NCBI GenBank assembly: GCA_963766365.1
Contig: CAVXZK010000003.1
Span: forward strand, 186,001-250,000
DNA length: 64,000 bases
Reading direction: 5' to 3'
Origin: JALORV01 sp963766365
Lineage (GTDB): Bacteria; Pseudomonadota; Gammaproteobacteria; Burkholderiales; Burkholderiaceae_F
In this document: one piece after another, positions 38,947 to 47,775 of the stretch
How the letters are laid out: every line of letters starts with the position of its first letter
How positions within the stretch are numbered: position 1 is the stretch's first letter
The notes under the pieces: model-generated
Told to the model about the DNA's origin: nothing
The model's input: only the letters and a program-made list of their open reading frames with translations
Database searches by the model: none
Position numbers and translations under genes: made by a program

Positions 38947-39996
38947 TCAGCCCTCGATGCTGATGCCGTGGCCCTTCGCGAGTTCGCCAATCACTGCCGC
39001 CTGCGCGAAGCCGTCGGCGCGGAAGATCTCCAGAACGCCCCCAACGGCGCTTGGTGCGCACGCCACCAGAAGCCCGCCACTGGTCTGCGGATCGGTCAGC
39101 AGCGATTTCATCGTTTCGTCGACATTGTTCAACGTGACGTGCTGCCCGTAGCCGGCCCAGTTGCGGCCGGAAGCGCCGGTGACATAGCCCTGTTGCGCCA
39201 GTTCACGCACGCGGGGCAGCCAGGGGACGTCTTTCACGCGCACGTGCGCCGCGAGGCCGCCGCCGAGCGCGATCTCGTTCAAGTGGCCCAGCAGCCCGAA
39301 GCCCGTCACGTCGGTTAGCGCGTGCACTTCGGCCAGCTCGGAGAGGATGCGGCCCGGCGTGTTCAGCTTCGTGGTGCTGGCGATCATGTGCCCGTAGTGC
39401 TCGGCATCGAGCGCGTCCTTCTTGAGCGCCGCGGAGTAGACGCCTACGCCCAGCGGCTTGCCCAGCACCAGAGCGTCACCGGCCTGCGCGCCGGAGTTGC
39501 GCTTGACCCGACTCGGATGCACGAGGCCCAAGGCAACGAGTCCGTAGATCGGTTCGACCGTGTCGATCGTGTGGCCGCCAGCGACAGGTATGCCCGCCGC
39601 GGTGCAGACCGACTCGCCGCCCTCGACGATGCGGCGGATCACCTCGATCGGCAGCTTGTTGATCGGCATGCCGAGCAGCGCCAGCGCCATGATCGGCGTG
39701 CCGCCCATCGCGTAGACGTCGGAGATCGCGTTGGTCGCCGCAATGCGGCCGAAGTCGTACGGGTCGTCGACGATCGGCGTGAAGAAGTCGGTCGTCGCAA
39801 TCAGCGCCTGCTCGTCGTTGAGTTGATAGATCGCAGCATCATCGGACGTCTCGATGCCGACCAGCAGCTGCGGCGGCACGATGCCCTTCGCGCCCTTGAG
39901 GATCTCGCCGAGCACGCCAGGGGCGATCTTGCAGCCGCAGCCGCCGCCGTGGGCAAACGAAGTGAGCTTGATCGGAAGTTCGGTGGGAGCGTTCAT
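38947..39996 (-). CDS. selD: Selenide, water dikinase (SelD/SenC)
   Basis: A 349-residue AIR-synthase-fold enzyme that makes selenophosphate from selenide and ATP. The catalytic Cys and Lys lie in FAHGGGCGCKI near residue 20, in the Cys form of the protein rather than selenocysteine. TSDDAAIYQL and VAGGHTIDTVEPIYG are nucleotide/metal segments, and TDVTGFGLLGHLNE is conserved. The start is two bases after the end of the senB-like gene, so the two are cotranscribed and selenophosphate is probably passed to selenosugar synthesis (SenC role). No selA, selB or selU gene is in the window. Confidence 0.93.
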   Translation of the reverse strand: MNAPTELPIKLTSFAHGGGCGCKIAPGVLGEILKGAKGIVPPQLLVGIETSDDAAIYQLNDEQALIATTDFFTPIVDDPYDFGRIAATNAISDVYAMGGTPIMALALLGMPINKLPIEVIRRIVEGGESVCTAAGIPVAGGHTIDTVEPIYGLVALGLVHPSRVKRNSGAQAGDALVLGKPLGVGVYSAALKKDALDAEHYGHMIASTTKLNTPGRILSELAEVHALTDVTGFGLLGHLNEIALGGGLAAHVRVKDVPWLPRVRELAQQGYVTGASGRNWAGYGQHVTLNNVDETMKSLLTDPQTSGGLLVACAPSAVGGVLEIFRADGFAQAAVIGELAKGHGISIEG

Positions 39997-39998
39997 TC

Positions 39999-40991
39999 TC
40001 AGGCCGCGTGCTGGTGTGTCACGGCCTGATTATGGAGGAGCCCGCGCACCAGATCGCGCACGGCGGCGCGCTCGACCTTCGGATCGAACAGCCACGCGCG
40101 GGCACGGCACGCCGATGCCAGGCGGCGCAGGAAGGCACGGTCCGTCGACGCGCGTTCGACCAGCTTGGTCGCTGCGCGAACCGCGCCGACCGGAAAGATG
40201 CCCGGATAGTCGCGTCCAACCATTCCTAGATTGCCGTCCGCGTCCGAGACGATCACCGGTGTGCCACTGCGTATCGCTTCGAGCACGACTTGTGCCCCGC
40301 CTTCGATCCGGGACGGATGAAACAGCAGCGCGGCATGGCGCATCAGCTGGCGCGCCCGTGCACGAGGCAGCTCGCCGAGCCACTGATAGTTCGGCGTCCG
40401 GGCCTCGGTCCGGTGGGCCGCCGCCGCATAGCGGACGTCGAGTGCGGCCCCGGCGTGCAGAACGCGCACCCGGGAGTCGGCGGGCAGGGAAAGCGCCATG
40501 TGCATCGCCGCCAGAGGATCCTTCTCCTCGCGCAGATGGCCAACGACCGCGATGTCGAAGGTGGTGCGACGGCGCGCTCCGCGTGCCAGCCTCCGCGCTG
40601 ACTGGAAGATCACCGTGCACTTGCTTCGGTAACGCGCCGGCAACGCCTGGACACCGAGTTCCTGCAGGACGACGAGGCGATCGGCCAGGTCGAGCGAGCG
40701 CTGGGCTGCGTGGCTGTGGGGCAAGTCCCGGTACAGGTCCGTGCCGGTGAGTACGACTCCGAGCGCGCCCTCGGGGTAGTCACGGCGGAAGGCGTCGACA
40801 GAGTCCGCGGATTTGCGCGCGTGCAGCGCGATCATCACATCGCAGGGTTTGCCGTCCCAGGTCTGCAGCACGCGGACCCGATGGTCGGGCCGCAGGAAAC
40901 GGGCCCAGCGCGCGGCCGTGTGCCAGTTGCCGGTGTTCGCTTCGCGCGAGGCCGGCGTGATGATGCAGACAACGGGTCGGGCAGTCTTCAA
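39999..40991 (-). CDS. senB: Selenosugar synthase-like glycosyltransferase (SenB)
   Basis: A 330-residue GT-B fold glycosyltransferase. Its N-terminal half (PASREANTGNWHTAARWARFL, split here as residues 13-33; ALHARKSADSVDAF; LTGTDLYRDL) is the pattern of the TIGR04348-type family shown to be SenB, which joins selenophosphate to UDP-N-acetylglucosamine. The C-terminal half has the sugar-nucleotide site HPSRIEGGAQVVLEAIRSGTP. A selD gene follows after two bases, the pairing described for selenoneine clusters. Identification is by memory of the family and by context, with no search run. Confidence 0.82.
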   Translation of the reverse strand: MKTARPVVCIITPASREANTGNWHTAARWARFLRPDHRVRVLQTWDGKPCDVMIALHARKSADSVDAFRRDYPEGALGVVLTGTDLYRDLPHSHAAQRSLDLADRLVVLQELGVQALPARYRSKCTVIFQSARRLARGARRRTTFDIAVVGHLREEKDPLAAMHMALSLPADSRVRVLHAGAALDVRYAAAAHRTEARTPNYQWLGELPRARARQLMRHAALLFHPSRIEGGAQVVLEAIRSGTPVIVSDADGNLGMVGRDYPGIFPVGAVRAATKLVERASTDRAFLRRLASACRARAWLFDPKVERAAVRDLVRGLLHNQAVTHQHAA

Positions 40992-41048
40992 CGCGTTGGG
41001 TTCAGGTGGCGTGCATATGAGCCGGAACGCTTGCGCCGGGGCAAATCG

Positions 41049-41054
41049 AGTATA
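41049..41054 (-). promoter_or_regulatory. -10 box upstream of senB-selD
   Basis: TATACT on the minus strand lies 57 bases before the senB start and matches five of six consensus bases. No good -35 is seen. It is the likely promoter of the senB-selD pair. Confidence 0.4.
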
Positions 41055-41183
41055 GGTAGGGGAGCACTGGGCTGGGACCTATCCGATCGGTCGATATGCG
41101 GCAGGGAGGACGGCACGCCGTGCAGACTGGATGCCCGCCGGCCGGTTTTGCGGAGCCACGGTCTTGCGGAATACTTGCGCGCC

Positions 41184-41654
41184 ATGCGAACTGCAACCGC
41201 CCCGCTCGCCCGTGCCCGTCCCCGGCTCATCGCGCTGGCGATGATGTCCGTCGCCTCATCGCTGAATGCCCAGGGGCCAGTCGCCAATGGACTGGCCGGC
41301 AGCTATGTCGAGGCGCAGGAGCTGGGGCGGCGGGACGAGGCCGACGAAGCGACGCGCGATTACCACCGTACCGTGTTGCTGCCACAGTTCAGCCAGCTGT
41401 ATCGCGTCCACTTGCGCGAGTGCAGCACCAGCGTGCCGCAGCCGGAATCGACGCCGTTCTCGTTCGTCGCCGCGCTCGGTGCGGACGGGCGGGTGCTGCG
41501 TGTCTGGAGCGATCGCAGCACCAACGTCTACCAGTGCGTGCGCGGGCGGCTGCTTTTCGACCGCTTTCCCGCGCCACCGCGTGTGCCCTTCTATCTGTAC
41601 ATTCACATGCGCTTCGTGAACCCGTCACCGTCCGAGGCACCCGGGCCACGCTGA
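41184..41654 (+). CDS. Exported hypothetical protein
   Basis: A 156-residue protein without recognised domain. An N-terminal signal peptide (RPRLIALAMMSVASSLNA) with a cleavage site near NAQG directs it to the periplasm. Two cysteines (HLRECST and VYQCVRG) could form a disulfide, and the spacing around FSFVAALGADGRVLRVW recalls TonB-C-like or small beta-sheet domains, which is only an impression. It ends four bases before the phosphoesterase gene, so they are likely one operon. A longer open frame from 40710 is antisense to senB and rejected. Confidence 0.7.
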   Translation: MRTATAPLARARPRLIALAMMSVASSLNAQGPVANGLAGSYVEAQELGRRDEADEATRDYHRTVLLPQFSQLYRVHLRECSTSVPQPESTPFSFVAALGADGRVLRVWSDRSTNVYQCVRGRLLFDRFPAPPRVPFYLYIHMRFVNPSPSEAPGPR

Positions 41655-41658
41655 CGCC

Positions 41659-42549
41659 ATGCGCCGAATTGTCCTGACGCTGCTGACCCCATGGCTGACA
41701 GCCTGCGGCGGCAGTGAAACTGCGCCATCGGCTGCGGCAACTCCGGCGCTTGCCGTTGACATCGTCGCCGCCGGAGACATCGCGGACTGCGGTCCCGACG
41801 GCCAGATGTTTCCGGATGCAGCGCGCACCGCAGGGCTGATCGCGCCGTCGGACGTGTACGTGCTGACGCTGGGAGACAACACCTATCCCATCGGTGCGCC
41901 GGCCGAGTTCACGGACTGCTTCCAGCCGACGTGGGGCCGTTCCAGGGAACGACTCCGGCCCAGCCCCGGCAATCACGACTACATAGCGATGGACGCCGAG
42001 GGCTACTTTGGATACTTCGGTACTGCGGCAGGGCCGGACCGGCGCGGCTACTACAGCTTCGAGATCGGCGCCTGGCATGTCATTTCGCTGAACAGCAATG
42101 TGGACGCAGGCGTCGGGTCGGCGCAGTACACGTGGCTGCAGGCGGACCTGGCCGCATCGAAGGCGTTTTGCACCCTGGCCTACTGGCATCACCCGGTATT
42201 CAGCTCGGGCCCGCACGGCAACGACCCGCGCATGGCCGACATCTACCGGCTGCTGCACGCGGCCGGCGCCGAACTCGTGCTGGTCGGGCACGACCACGTT
42301 TACGAACGCTTTGCGCCGCAGAATGCAGACGGGCAGGCCGACCCGGTGCGCGGCGTTCGCAGCTTTACCGTCGGCACCGGTGGCGCGCGACTGTACTCGT
42401 GGAGCACGATCCGATCGAACAGCGAATTCCGGGACAACTCGAGCCACGGTGTGCTGCGCCTGACCCTGGTCGAGGGGAGCTACGGCTGGGTGTTTGTACC
42501 GGTGAGCGGCGATGCGCGCGACGCAGGCTCTGCAGAGTGCCAGCGGTGA
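41659..42549 (+). CDS. Lipoprotein metallophosphoesterase
   Basis: A 296-residue calcineurin-like phosphoesterase of the purple acid phosphatase type. A lipoprotein signal ends in the lipobox LTAC, so Cys16 is lipidated and the enzyme is held in the envelope. Metal-binding motifs appear in order: AAGDIADCG, LGDNTYP, PGNHDY, YWHHPVF and LVGHDHVYER. It should cleave phosphate esters in the periplasm or at the surface. It follows the exported hypothetical protein by four bases. Confidence 0.9.
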   Translation: MRRIVLTLLTPWLTACGGSETAPSAAATPALAVDIVAAGDIADCGPDGQMFPDAARTAGLIAPSDVYVLTLGDNTYPIGAPAEFTDCFQPTWGRSRERLRPSPGNHDYIAMDAEGYFGYFGTAAGPDRRGYYSFEIGAWHVISLNSNVDAGVGSAQYTWLQADLAASKAFCTLAYWHHPVFSSGPHGNDPRMADIYRLLHAAGAELVLVGHDHVYERFAPQNADGQADPVRGVRSFTVGTGGARLYSWSTIRSNSEFRDNSSHGVLRLTLVEGSYGWVFVPVSGDARDAGSAECQR

Positions 42550-42624
42550 GCGGGAGCCACTGCGGCGGCTACAGCAGACGATTCTGGAAGATGTCGATGC
42601 AGCGGCCCGCGCCCTGACAACGGC

Positions 42625-43020
42625 TTACGGCATCTGAATCTTGCCGCCGCCGCCGAGGCCGCCGGGCGGGAACCCCGCACCACCCTGGCCGGGCAGCACG
42701 AGTGACGACGCAGCCTGGCGCCGCATGTCCTGCAGTTCCCTGACCGTGCGCTCGATCGCGACCTTCGCTGCGCCGGCGTAGCCCTCGACCGCTTCGGCCA
42801 GCGTCTTGGCCTCGATATCGAAGCTGATCGGCAGCGGCCCCATCTGCGTCATGATCTGTGCCTCGCCGGTGTAGACGACCGGCCGCGTGCCGTCGGTGGC
42901 ACCCATAGTTGTGACCGGCACCATCGCGCGGATCGTGCCGACCTTGCGGTCGGTGTAAATCTCCTCGCGGTACAGCGTCGAGGCATCCATCTTGATGTCG
43001 AGGTCGGCGGCAGTGGCCAT
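42625..43020 (-). CDS. Conserved hypothetical protein
   Basis: A 131-residue soluble protein with no recognised domain. It is acidic to neutral, has an apparent beta-rich middle (GTIRAMVPVTT, YTGEAQIMTQMGPLPISFDI), one amphipathic helix (AVEGYAGAAKVAIERTVREL), and a glycine/proline-rich tail (GGAGFPPGGLGGGG). No signal or membrane segment is visible. The ATG at 43020 follows GGAGAAACAA; longer frames lack such a site. A TATACT box lies 79 bases upstream. Function unknown. Confidence 0.65.
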   Translation of the reverse strand: MATAADLDIKMDASTLYREEIYTDRKVGTIRAMVPVTTMGATDGTRPVVYTGEAQIMTQMGPLPISFDIEAKTLAEAVEGYAGAAKVAIERTVRELQDMRRQAASSLVLPGQGGAGFPPGGLGGGGKIQMP

Positions 43021-43098
43021 TTGTTTCTCCAGCTTGTGGTGCAGGCGACAGGATCGCGCCTGCACGTGCCGGGACGGACGGCAACCCGGCGGCCGCCG

Positions 43099-43104
43099 AG
43101 TATA
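43099..43104 (-). promoter_or_regulatory. -10 box of the 42625-43020 gene
   Basis: TATACT on the minus strand matches five of six consensus bases and is followed by about 70 bases of leader before the ATG at 43020. The -35 is not clear. Confidence 0.4.
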
Positions 43105-43197
43105 GGGGAGGGGCACGGTGCGGGTGCCGCTGACCCGGATCAAGGGCGCTGTTGAACCGAGCGGCTAGCCTGCCGGATTCGCGCATTGGGAGCCTGG

Positions 43198-44406
43198 GTG
43201 CACCGACTACAGGAACGAGGGCTGCGGCCGCTGCGCCTGCGGCAGCGGGAGCTGTTGCCCATCGTCCAGGGCGGCATGGGCGTCGGCGTATCCGCGCATC
43301 GTCTGGCCTCGGCAGTGGCGCGCGAGAATGCACTCGGAACGATCGCTTCGGTGGATCTGCGTCATCACCATCCTGACTTGATGGCGCAATGCAAGGATGT
43401 CCGCAACCGCACCATCCTCGATCGATTGAACCTGATCGCCCTCGACCGCGAAATCCGCCTCGCGCGCGAACGGTCCGAGGGGCGTGGGGCGATCGCCGTC
43501 AACGTGATGAAGGCAGTGGATCAGCACCCGGCACTGGTGCGGCAATCGTGCGAGTCCGGGGCCGATGCGATCGTCATGGGCGCCGGATTGCCGCTCGACC
43601 TGCCGGACATGTGCGCGGACTTTCCGGAGGTGGCGCTGATACCGATCCTTTCGGATGGGCGCGGTGTCGCGATCGTGGTGCGACGCTGGCTGCGCAAGAA
43701 CCGCATGCCGGACGCGATCGTCATCGAGCACCCGCGCTATGCGGGAGGTCATCTGGGTGCGACCCGCATCGAGGACCTCAACGATCCGCGATTCGACTTC
43801 GATCGCGTAATCGACGAGGTGATGCTGGCCTTCCGTGAGCACCAGATCGAGGGCGAGAAGATCCCGCTGATTGCGGCAGGCGGCATCAATTCGCCGGCGA
43901 AACTGCGCGCAGTCCTCGCGCTCGGCTACTCGGCGGTGCAGGTCGGAACCGCGTTTGCAGTGACCGAGGAAGGCGACGCCCATCCGAACTTCAAGAAGGT
44001 GCTGGCGGGCGCGCAGCCCAGCGATATCGTTGAGTTCATCAGCGTTGCAGGTCTTCCGGCGCGAGCGGTCCGGACTGTCTGGCTGGACCGCTACCTGCGG
44101 CGCGAATCGGTGCTGCAGCAAGAGGCCGCCGACTGGGCGGCGAAGAAGCTGCCGCTGGACCCGATCGAGCGGTGCAGCGGCGCACTGCAGTGCCTGACCA
44201 CCTGCGGACTGCGCGATGGCATCGCGAAGATCGGCCAGTTCTGCATCGACACGCAACTCTCGGCGGCACTGCGCGGAGAACTGTCGCGCGGCCTGTTCTT
44301 CCGCGGGGCGGCAACAGTGCCGTTTGGCACCGCGATCCGTCCGGTGCGCGAACTGATCGACTACCTGCTGACCGGTCGCATGCCGGCGGATCTTGCCGCG
44401 GCCTGA
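43198..44406 (+). CDS. Nitronate monooxygenase-like FMN protein
   Basis: An approximately 402-residue TIM-barrel flavoprotein of the nitronate monooxygenase / enoyl-ACP reductase II superfamily. FMN-binding segments are PIVQGGMGVGVS at the N-terminus, PLIAAGGINSPAKLRAVLALGYSAVQVGTAF (in parts) and the middle DAIVMGAGLPLDLP. The catalytic-histidine region reads EHPRYAGGHLG. The C-terminal extension has several cysteines (ERCSGALQCLTTCGL), unusual for plain nitronate monooxygenases. GTG 43198 is taken as start; TTG 43186 is possible. The gene is convergent with fabI; a role in fatty-acid synthesis cannot be excluded. Confidence 0.8.
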   Translation: MHRLQERGLRPLRLRQRELLPIVQGGMGVGVSAHRLASAVARENALGTIASVDLRHHHPDLMAQCKDVRNRTILDRLNLIALDREIRLARERSEGRGAIAVNVMKAVDQHPALVRQSCESGADAIVMGAGLPLDLPDMCADFPEVALIPILSDGRGVAIVVRRWLRKNRMPDAIVIEHPRYAGGHLGATRIEDLNDPRFDFDRVIDEVMLAFREHQIEGEKIPLIAAGGINSPAKLRAVLALGYSAVQVGTAFAVTEEGDAHPNFKKVLAGAQPSDIVEFISVAGLPARAVRTVWLDRYLRRESVLQQEAADWAAKKLPLDPIERCSGALQCLTTCGLRDGIAKIGQFCIDTQLSAALRGELSRGLFFRGAATVPFGTAIRPVRELIDYLLTGRMPADLAAA

Positions 44407-44417
44407 GCAGCGCGGCG

Positions 44418-45209
44418 CTATTCGAGGCCGATGGGGATGCCCATCACGGCGTTGAAGCCGCCGTCGACGTGCGTGATCTCCGCGCTGATGCCGGCCGCCA
44501 GGTCCGACAGCAGGAACGCCGCGACATTGCCGACATCCTCGATCGTCACATTGCGGCGCATCGGCGCGGTGCTCTCGACAATCGAAAAGATCTTCGAGAA
44601 GCCCTTGATGCCGGCAGCCGCGAGCGTCTTGATCGGGCCGGCGGAAATGCCGTTCACGCGAATGCCGCGCGGGCCGAGGCTGGCCGCGAGATAGCGGACG
44701 CTGGCCTCGAGGCTCGCCTTGGCCAGGCCCATCGTGTTGTAGCTCGGTACCGCGCGCTCCGCGCCGAGGTAGGTGAGGGTGAGCAGCGAAGCGTTGCGGC
44801 CCTCCATCATTGGCAGCGCTGCCTTCGCCAGCGCAGGAAAGCTGTAGGCGGAGATGTCGTGGGCGATGCGAAAGCCCTCGCGCGACAGCCCTTCAACAAA
44901 GTCGCCGGCGATCGCTTCGCGTGGGGCGAACCCGATCGAGTGAACCAGGCCGTCAAGCGCGGGCCAGCGCTGCTTCAGGGCATCGAAGGCCGCGTTGATC
45001 TGCGCGTCGTCGGCGACGTCCATGTCGAATACGAGGTCGGAGCCGAATTCCGAAGCGATCTCGGTGATCCGCTCCTTGAAGCGGTCGCCCACGTAGGTGA
45101 ATGCGAGTTCGGCGCCTTCACGCTTGCACGCCTGCGCGATGCCGTAAGCAATCGAGCGGTTCGAGAGAACGCCGGTGATGAGCAGTCGCTTGCCGGAGAG
45201 AAATCCCAT
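44418..45209 (-). CDS. fabI: Enoyl-[acyl-carrier-protein] reductase (NADH)
   Basis: A 263-residue short-chain dehydrogenase-type enzyme for the last step of fatty-acid elongation. The FabI nucleotide motif GVLSNRSIAYGIA differs from normal SDR glycine motifs, and the catalytic pair is in SYNTMGLAKA (Tyr-x6-Lys), preceded by the second tyrosine of TYLGAE. HVDGGFNAVMG closes the protein. A TATACT promoter box lies 40 bases upstream. Confidence 0.97.
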   Translation of the reverse strand: MGFLSGKRLLITGVLSNRSIAYGIAQACKREGAELAFTYVGDRFKERITEIASEFGSDLVFDMDVADDAQINAAFDALKQRWPALDGLVHSIGFAPREAIAGDFVEGLSREGFRIAHDISAYSFPALAKAALPMMEGRNASLLTLTYLGAERAVPSYNTMGLAKASLEASVRYLAASLGPRGIRVNGISAGPIKTLAAAGIKGFSKIFSIVESTAPMRRNVTIEDVGNVAAFLLSDLAAGISAEITHVDGGFNAVMGIPIGLE

Positions 45210-45248
45210 GGTTTTCTTCGCGAAGGTGTGCCGGGGAAACGGGCGCGC

Positions 45249-45254
45249 AGTATA
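45249..45254 (-). promoter_or_regulatory. -10 box of fabI
   Basis: TATACT on the minus strand, five of six consensus bases, 39 bases before the fabI ATG. Confidence 0.45.
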
Positions 45255-45287
45255 GGCGTTGCCACCCGACGCACCGGGTCGCCCGAG

Positions 45288-46916
45288 CTACCGGGTGGCT
45301 GCGACGACCTTGCCGTTGCCGGCGCGTGGCGCGGGCTTGATTGCCGCCTTGGCGGTGGGCTTGGCCGGCGCTGCCTTGCGCCGTGCAGTCTGCTGCTTGT
45401 TTTTCGCACCTTTGCCTGCGGCCCGGGTCCGCGCTGCCGGAATCGTCAGTTCCAGCCGCTGGCCGGCGAACAGCGACGGCGTCGTCAGGTGGTTCCAGAC
45501 GATCACGTCCTTCTCGTTGACGCGGTAGCGACGCGCGACTGAATGCAGCGTGTCGCCACGGCGCACGCGGTAGGTGACCTTGCGCAGGTTCGAATGCTCG
45601 GGTACCAGGGCGAAGCGGGCATCCAGGCTGTCCGCCGGAATGTCGCTCTCCATCGTTTCGTCACGCGGGATCAGGATCGTCGAGCCAGCACTGATCAAGT
45701 AGCGCGGCGGGATGCGGTTCGCCTCGCGCAGCTTCTCCTCGCTGATCCCTGCGCGTCGCGCCACCGCGGCCAGCGTGTCCGCAGGCTTCATCTGGTAAAC
45801 GGTCCAGCTCGCCAGCGGCTGGCCCGTCGCATCCCAGGCCGCGAGGTTGGCGTGGAAACGATCGACGTTCTTGGCGGGTAGCAGCAGCTTGGCGCCGCCG
45901 GCCCCGACGATGACCGGCCGGTTGAATGATGGGTTCAATGCGCGGAAATCGTCGACCTCCATTTCCGCGAGCCGGGCCGCTGTGTGCACATCGATGTCGC
46001 GCGTCTTGTGGACGGCAACGAAATACGGTGTGTCGTCGATCTTGGGTAGCACGACGCCGTACTTGCCGGGATCGGCGACGATGTTCTTGATCGCCTGCAG
46101 CTTCGGCACGTAGTACCGCGTTTCATTCGGCATCCTGAGATCGGTGTAGCCGGCTGGCCTGCGCGCCCTCTGGTTCTTCGCGATGGCCCGCGCCACGGCG
46201 CCTTCGCCCCAGTTGTAGGCCGCGAGCGCAAGGTGCCAGTCGCCAAACTGGTCGTACAGCTTCTGCAGGTAGTCGAGCGCGGCACGGGTCGACTCGACGA
46301 CGTCGCGTCGCTCGTCGAGCCACATGTTCTGCTCCAGCTCGTAGTTCTTCCCGGTCGAGGGAATGAACTGCCAGAGGCCTGCTGCCTTCGCCGAGGAGAC
46401 CGCCTCGGGGACGAATGCCGACTCGACAAAGGGGAGCAACGCGAGCTCGGTCGGCATGTCGCGCCGCTCGATCTCTTCGACGATGTGATACAGGTAGCGG
46501 CTCGACCGCTGCGCCATGCGATCGAAGTAATCGGGCTGGTTCGCGTACCAGAGCGTGCGGTTCTCGGCCAGTTTCGTTTCCAGGTCCGGAATGCGAAAGC
46601 CGCGCCGTATGCGCACCCACAGGTCGCCCGGGAGCGGCGTGGGCGGCACCACAACCCGTTGCGCGGCCGGCTTCCCGCCCACGCGCGGTTGCGCGCCCCA
46701 CTCCCGCTCATCGTATGGCCATTCGGAAGTGACGTCGGGCAGCGTTTCGAGCAGTTCGCCCAGCGGATCGCCCGATGGCGCTGCCGAAGGGGCGACCGTT
46801 GCGGCGGTCGGGACCACGGGTGCAGCGTCCGCCTGCGGCTCGGTGGCAGCCGAAGCGCTGGCGAACGCGAATACGCAGAAAGCCGCGCAGGCGGACGCGA
46901 AGGTTGCGGAGCGCAT
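45288..46916 (-). CDS. mltD: Membrane-bound lytic murein transglycosylase D
   Basis: A 542-residue peptidoglycan-cleaving enzyme. An N-terminal signal (FASACAAFCVFAFASASA) leads to a proline/alanine-rich linker, an SLT (GH23) domain with the catalytic Glu in LPFVESAFVPEAVSSAKAAG and QFIPSTGKNY, and two LysM peptidoglycan-binding repeats near residues 375-420 and 460-505 (ADTLAAVARRAGI and GDTLHSVARRYRV). A highly basic lysine/alanine tail follows. No lipobox is evident, although E. coli MltD is a lipoprotein. TAAATT lies six bases before the ATG with no ribosome binding site. Confidence 0.93.
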   Translation of the reverse strand: MRSATFASACAAFCVFAFASASAATEPQADAAPVVPTAATVAPSAAPSGDPLGELLETLPDVTSEWPYDEREWGAQPRVGGKPAAQRVVVPPTPLPGDLWVRIRRGFRIPDLETKLAENRTLWYANQPDYFDRMAQRSSRYLYHIVEEIERRDMPTELALLPFVESAFVPEAVSSAKAAGLWQFIPSTGKNYELEQNMWLDERRDVVESTRAALDYLQKLYDQFGDWHLALAAYNWGEGAVARAIAKNQRARRPAGYTDLRMPNETRYYVPKLQAIKNIVADPGKYGVVLPKIDDTPYFVAVHKTRDIDVHTAARLAEMEVDDFRALNPSFNRPVIVGAGGAKLLLPAKNVDRFHANLAAWDATGQPLASWTVYQMKPADTLAAVARRAGISEEKLREANRIPPRYLISAGSTILIPRDETMESDIPADSLDARFALVPEHSNLRKVTYRVRRGDTLHSVARRYRVNEKDVIVWNHLTTPSLFAGQRLELTIPAARTRAAGKGAKNKQQTARRKAAPAKPTAKAAIKPAPRAGNGKVVAATR

Positions 46917-46977
46917 CGGCGGAATTTACAGAAGTATTACAGCCCTGGGGAGCTGACTATGGCCTAGCGTATCGACA

Positions 46978-47763
46978 TCAAGCGAAGCCATTCTTCCACT
47001 TCCTGAGTGCGGCAAACGTTGTAACGGCCTCCGTTTCAGCGCCTTTTTCCCGTCGCGCTGCCGCATCCCGTATCGCCGGCACATCACACCGCATGAAGGG
47101 ATTCGTCGCGAGTTCGAGTCCGATCGTCGAAGGTACGGTCGGTGTGCCGCGCTCACGCAGCGCCGCAGCATCCCGGGCGCGCTGCTGGAGCGCGTCATTG
47201 CCGGGTTCGACGGCGAGCGCGAAACGGATGTTCGCCAGCGTGTACTCATGCGCACAGTAGACGCGTGTGGCGGCTGGCAGCGCCGCGAGTCGATCGAGCG
47301 AATCCAGCATCTGTGGGGGCGTGCCCTCGAACAGGCGCCCACAGCCGCAGGCAAACAGCGTATCGCCGCAGAAGACAACGGGCGGATCGAGCGCATCGGT
47401 GAAGTACGCGATGTGGCCGGCCGTATGGCCGGGCACGTCGAGTACCGTAAAGGGAGTACCGAGCACTTCCAGTTGATCGCCGCCGCCGAGGCGTACGTCG
47501 ACGCCGTCGATGTCCTCCTTGCGCGGGCCGTAGACCGTGGCGCCGGTGGCGCGCAGCGCCATGACGCCGCCGACATGGTCGCCATGGTGGTGGGTGACTA
47601 GAATCGCGGCGAGCTTGAGTTGGCGCGCTGCCAGCGCCTGCTGTACCGGTGCCGGATCGCCCGGGTCGACAATCGCCGCCTGCCCGTCGCGGCTGAGGAG
47701 CCACAGGTAGTTGTCGCTGAAAGCAGGCAGCGGGGTGATGGCGAGATTTGAAGCACGGGACAT
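46978..47763 (-). CDS. gloB: Hydroxyacylglutathione hydrolase (glyoxalase II)
   Basis: A 261-residue metallo-beta-lactamase-fold enzyme that hydrolyses S-lactoylglutathione to lactate and glutathione, completing methylglyoxal detoxification. The dinuclear metal motif THHHGDHVGG is near residue 60, with the later ligands in DVPGHTAGHI, FCGDTLFACGCGR and CAHEYTLANIRFA. The ATG at 47763 fits the family N-terminus (ITPLPAFSDNYLW); the frame upstream is antisense. Its start is only 12 bases from that of the divergent methyltransferase. Confidence 0.95.
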   Translation of the reverse strand: MSRASNLAITPLPAFSDNYLWLLSRDGQAAIVDPGDPAPVQQALAARQLKLAAILVTHHHGDHVGGVMALRATGATVYGPRKEDIDGVDVRLGGGDQLEVLGTPFTVLDVPGHTAGHIAYFTDALDPPVVFCGDTLFACGCGRLFEGTPPQMLDSLDRLAALPAATRVYCAHEYTLANIRFALAVEPGNDALQQRARDAAALRERGTPTVPSTIGLELATNPFMRCDVPAIRDAAARREKGAETEAVTTFAALRKWKNGFA

Positions 47764-47775
47764 GGCAAACACCAG

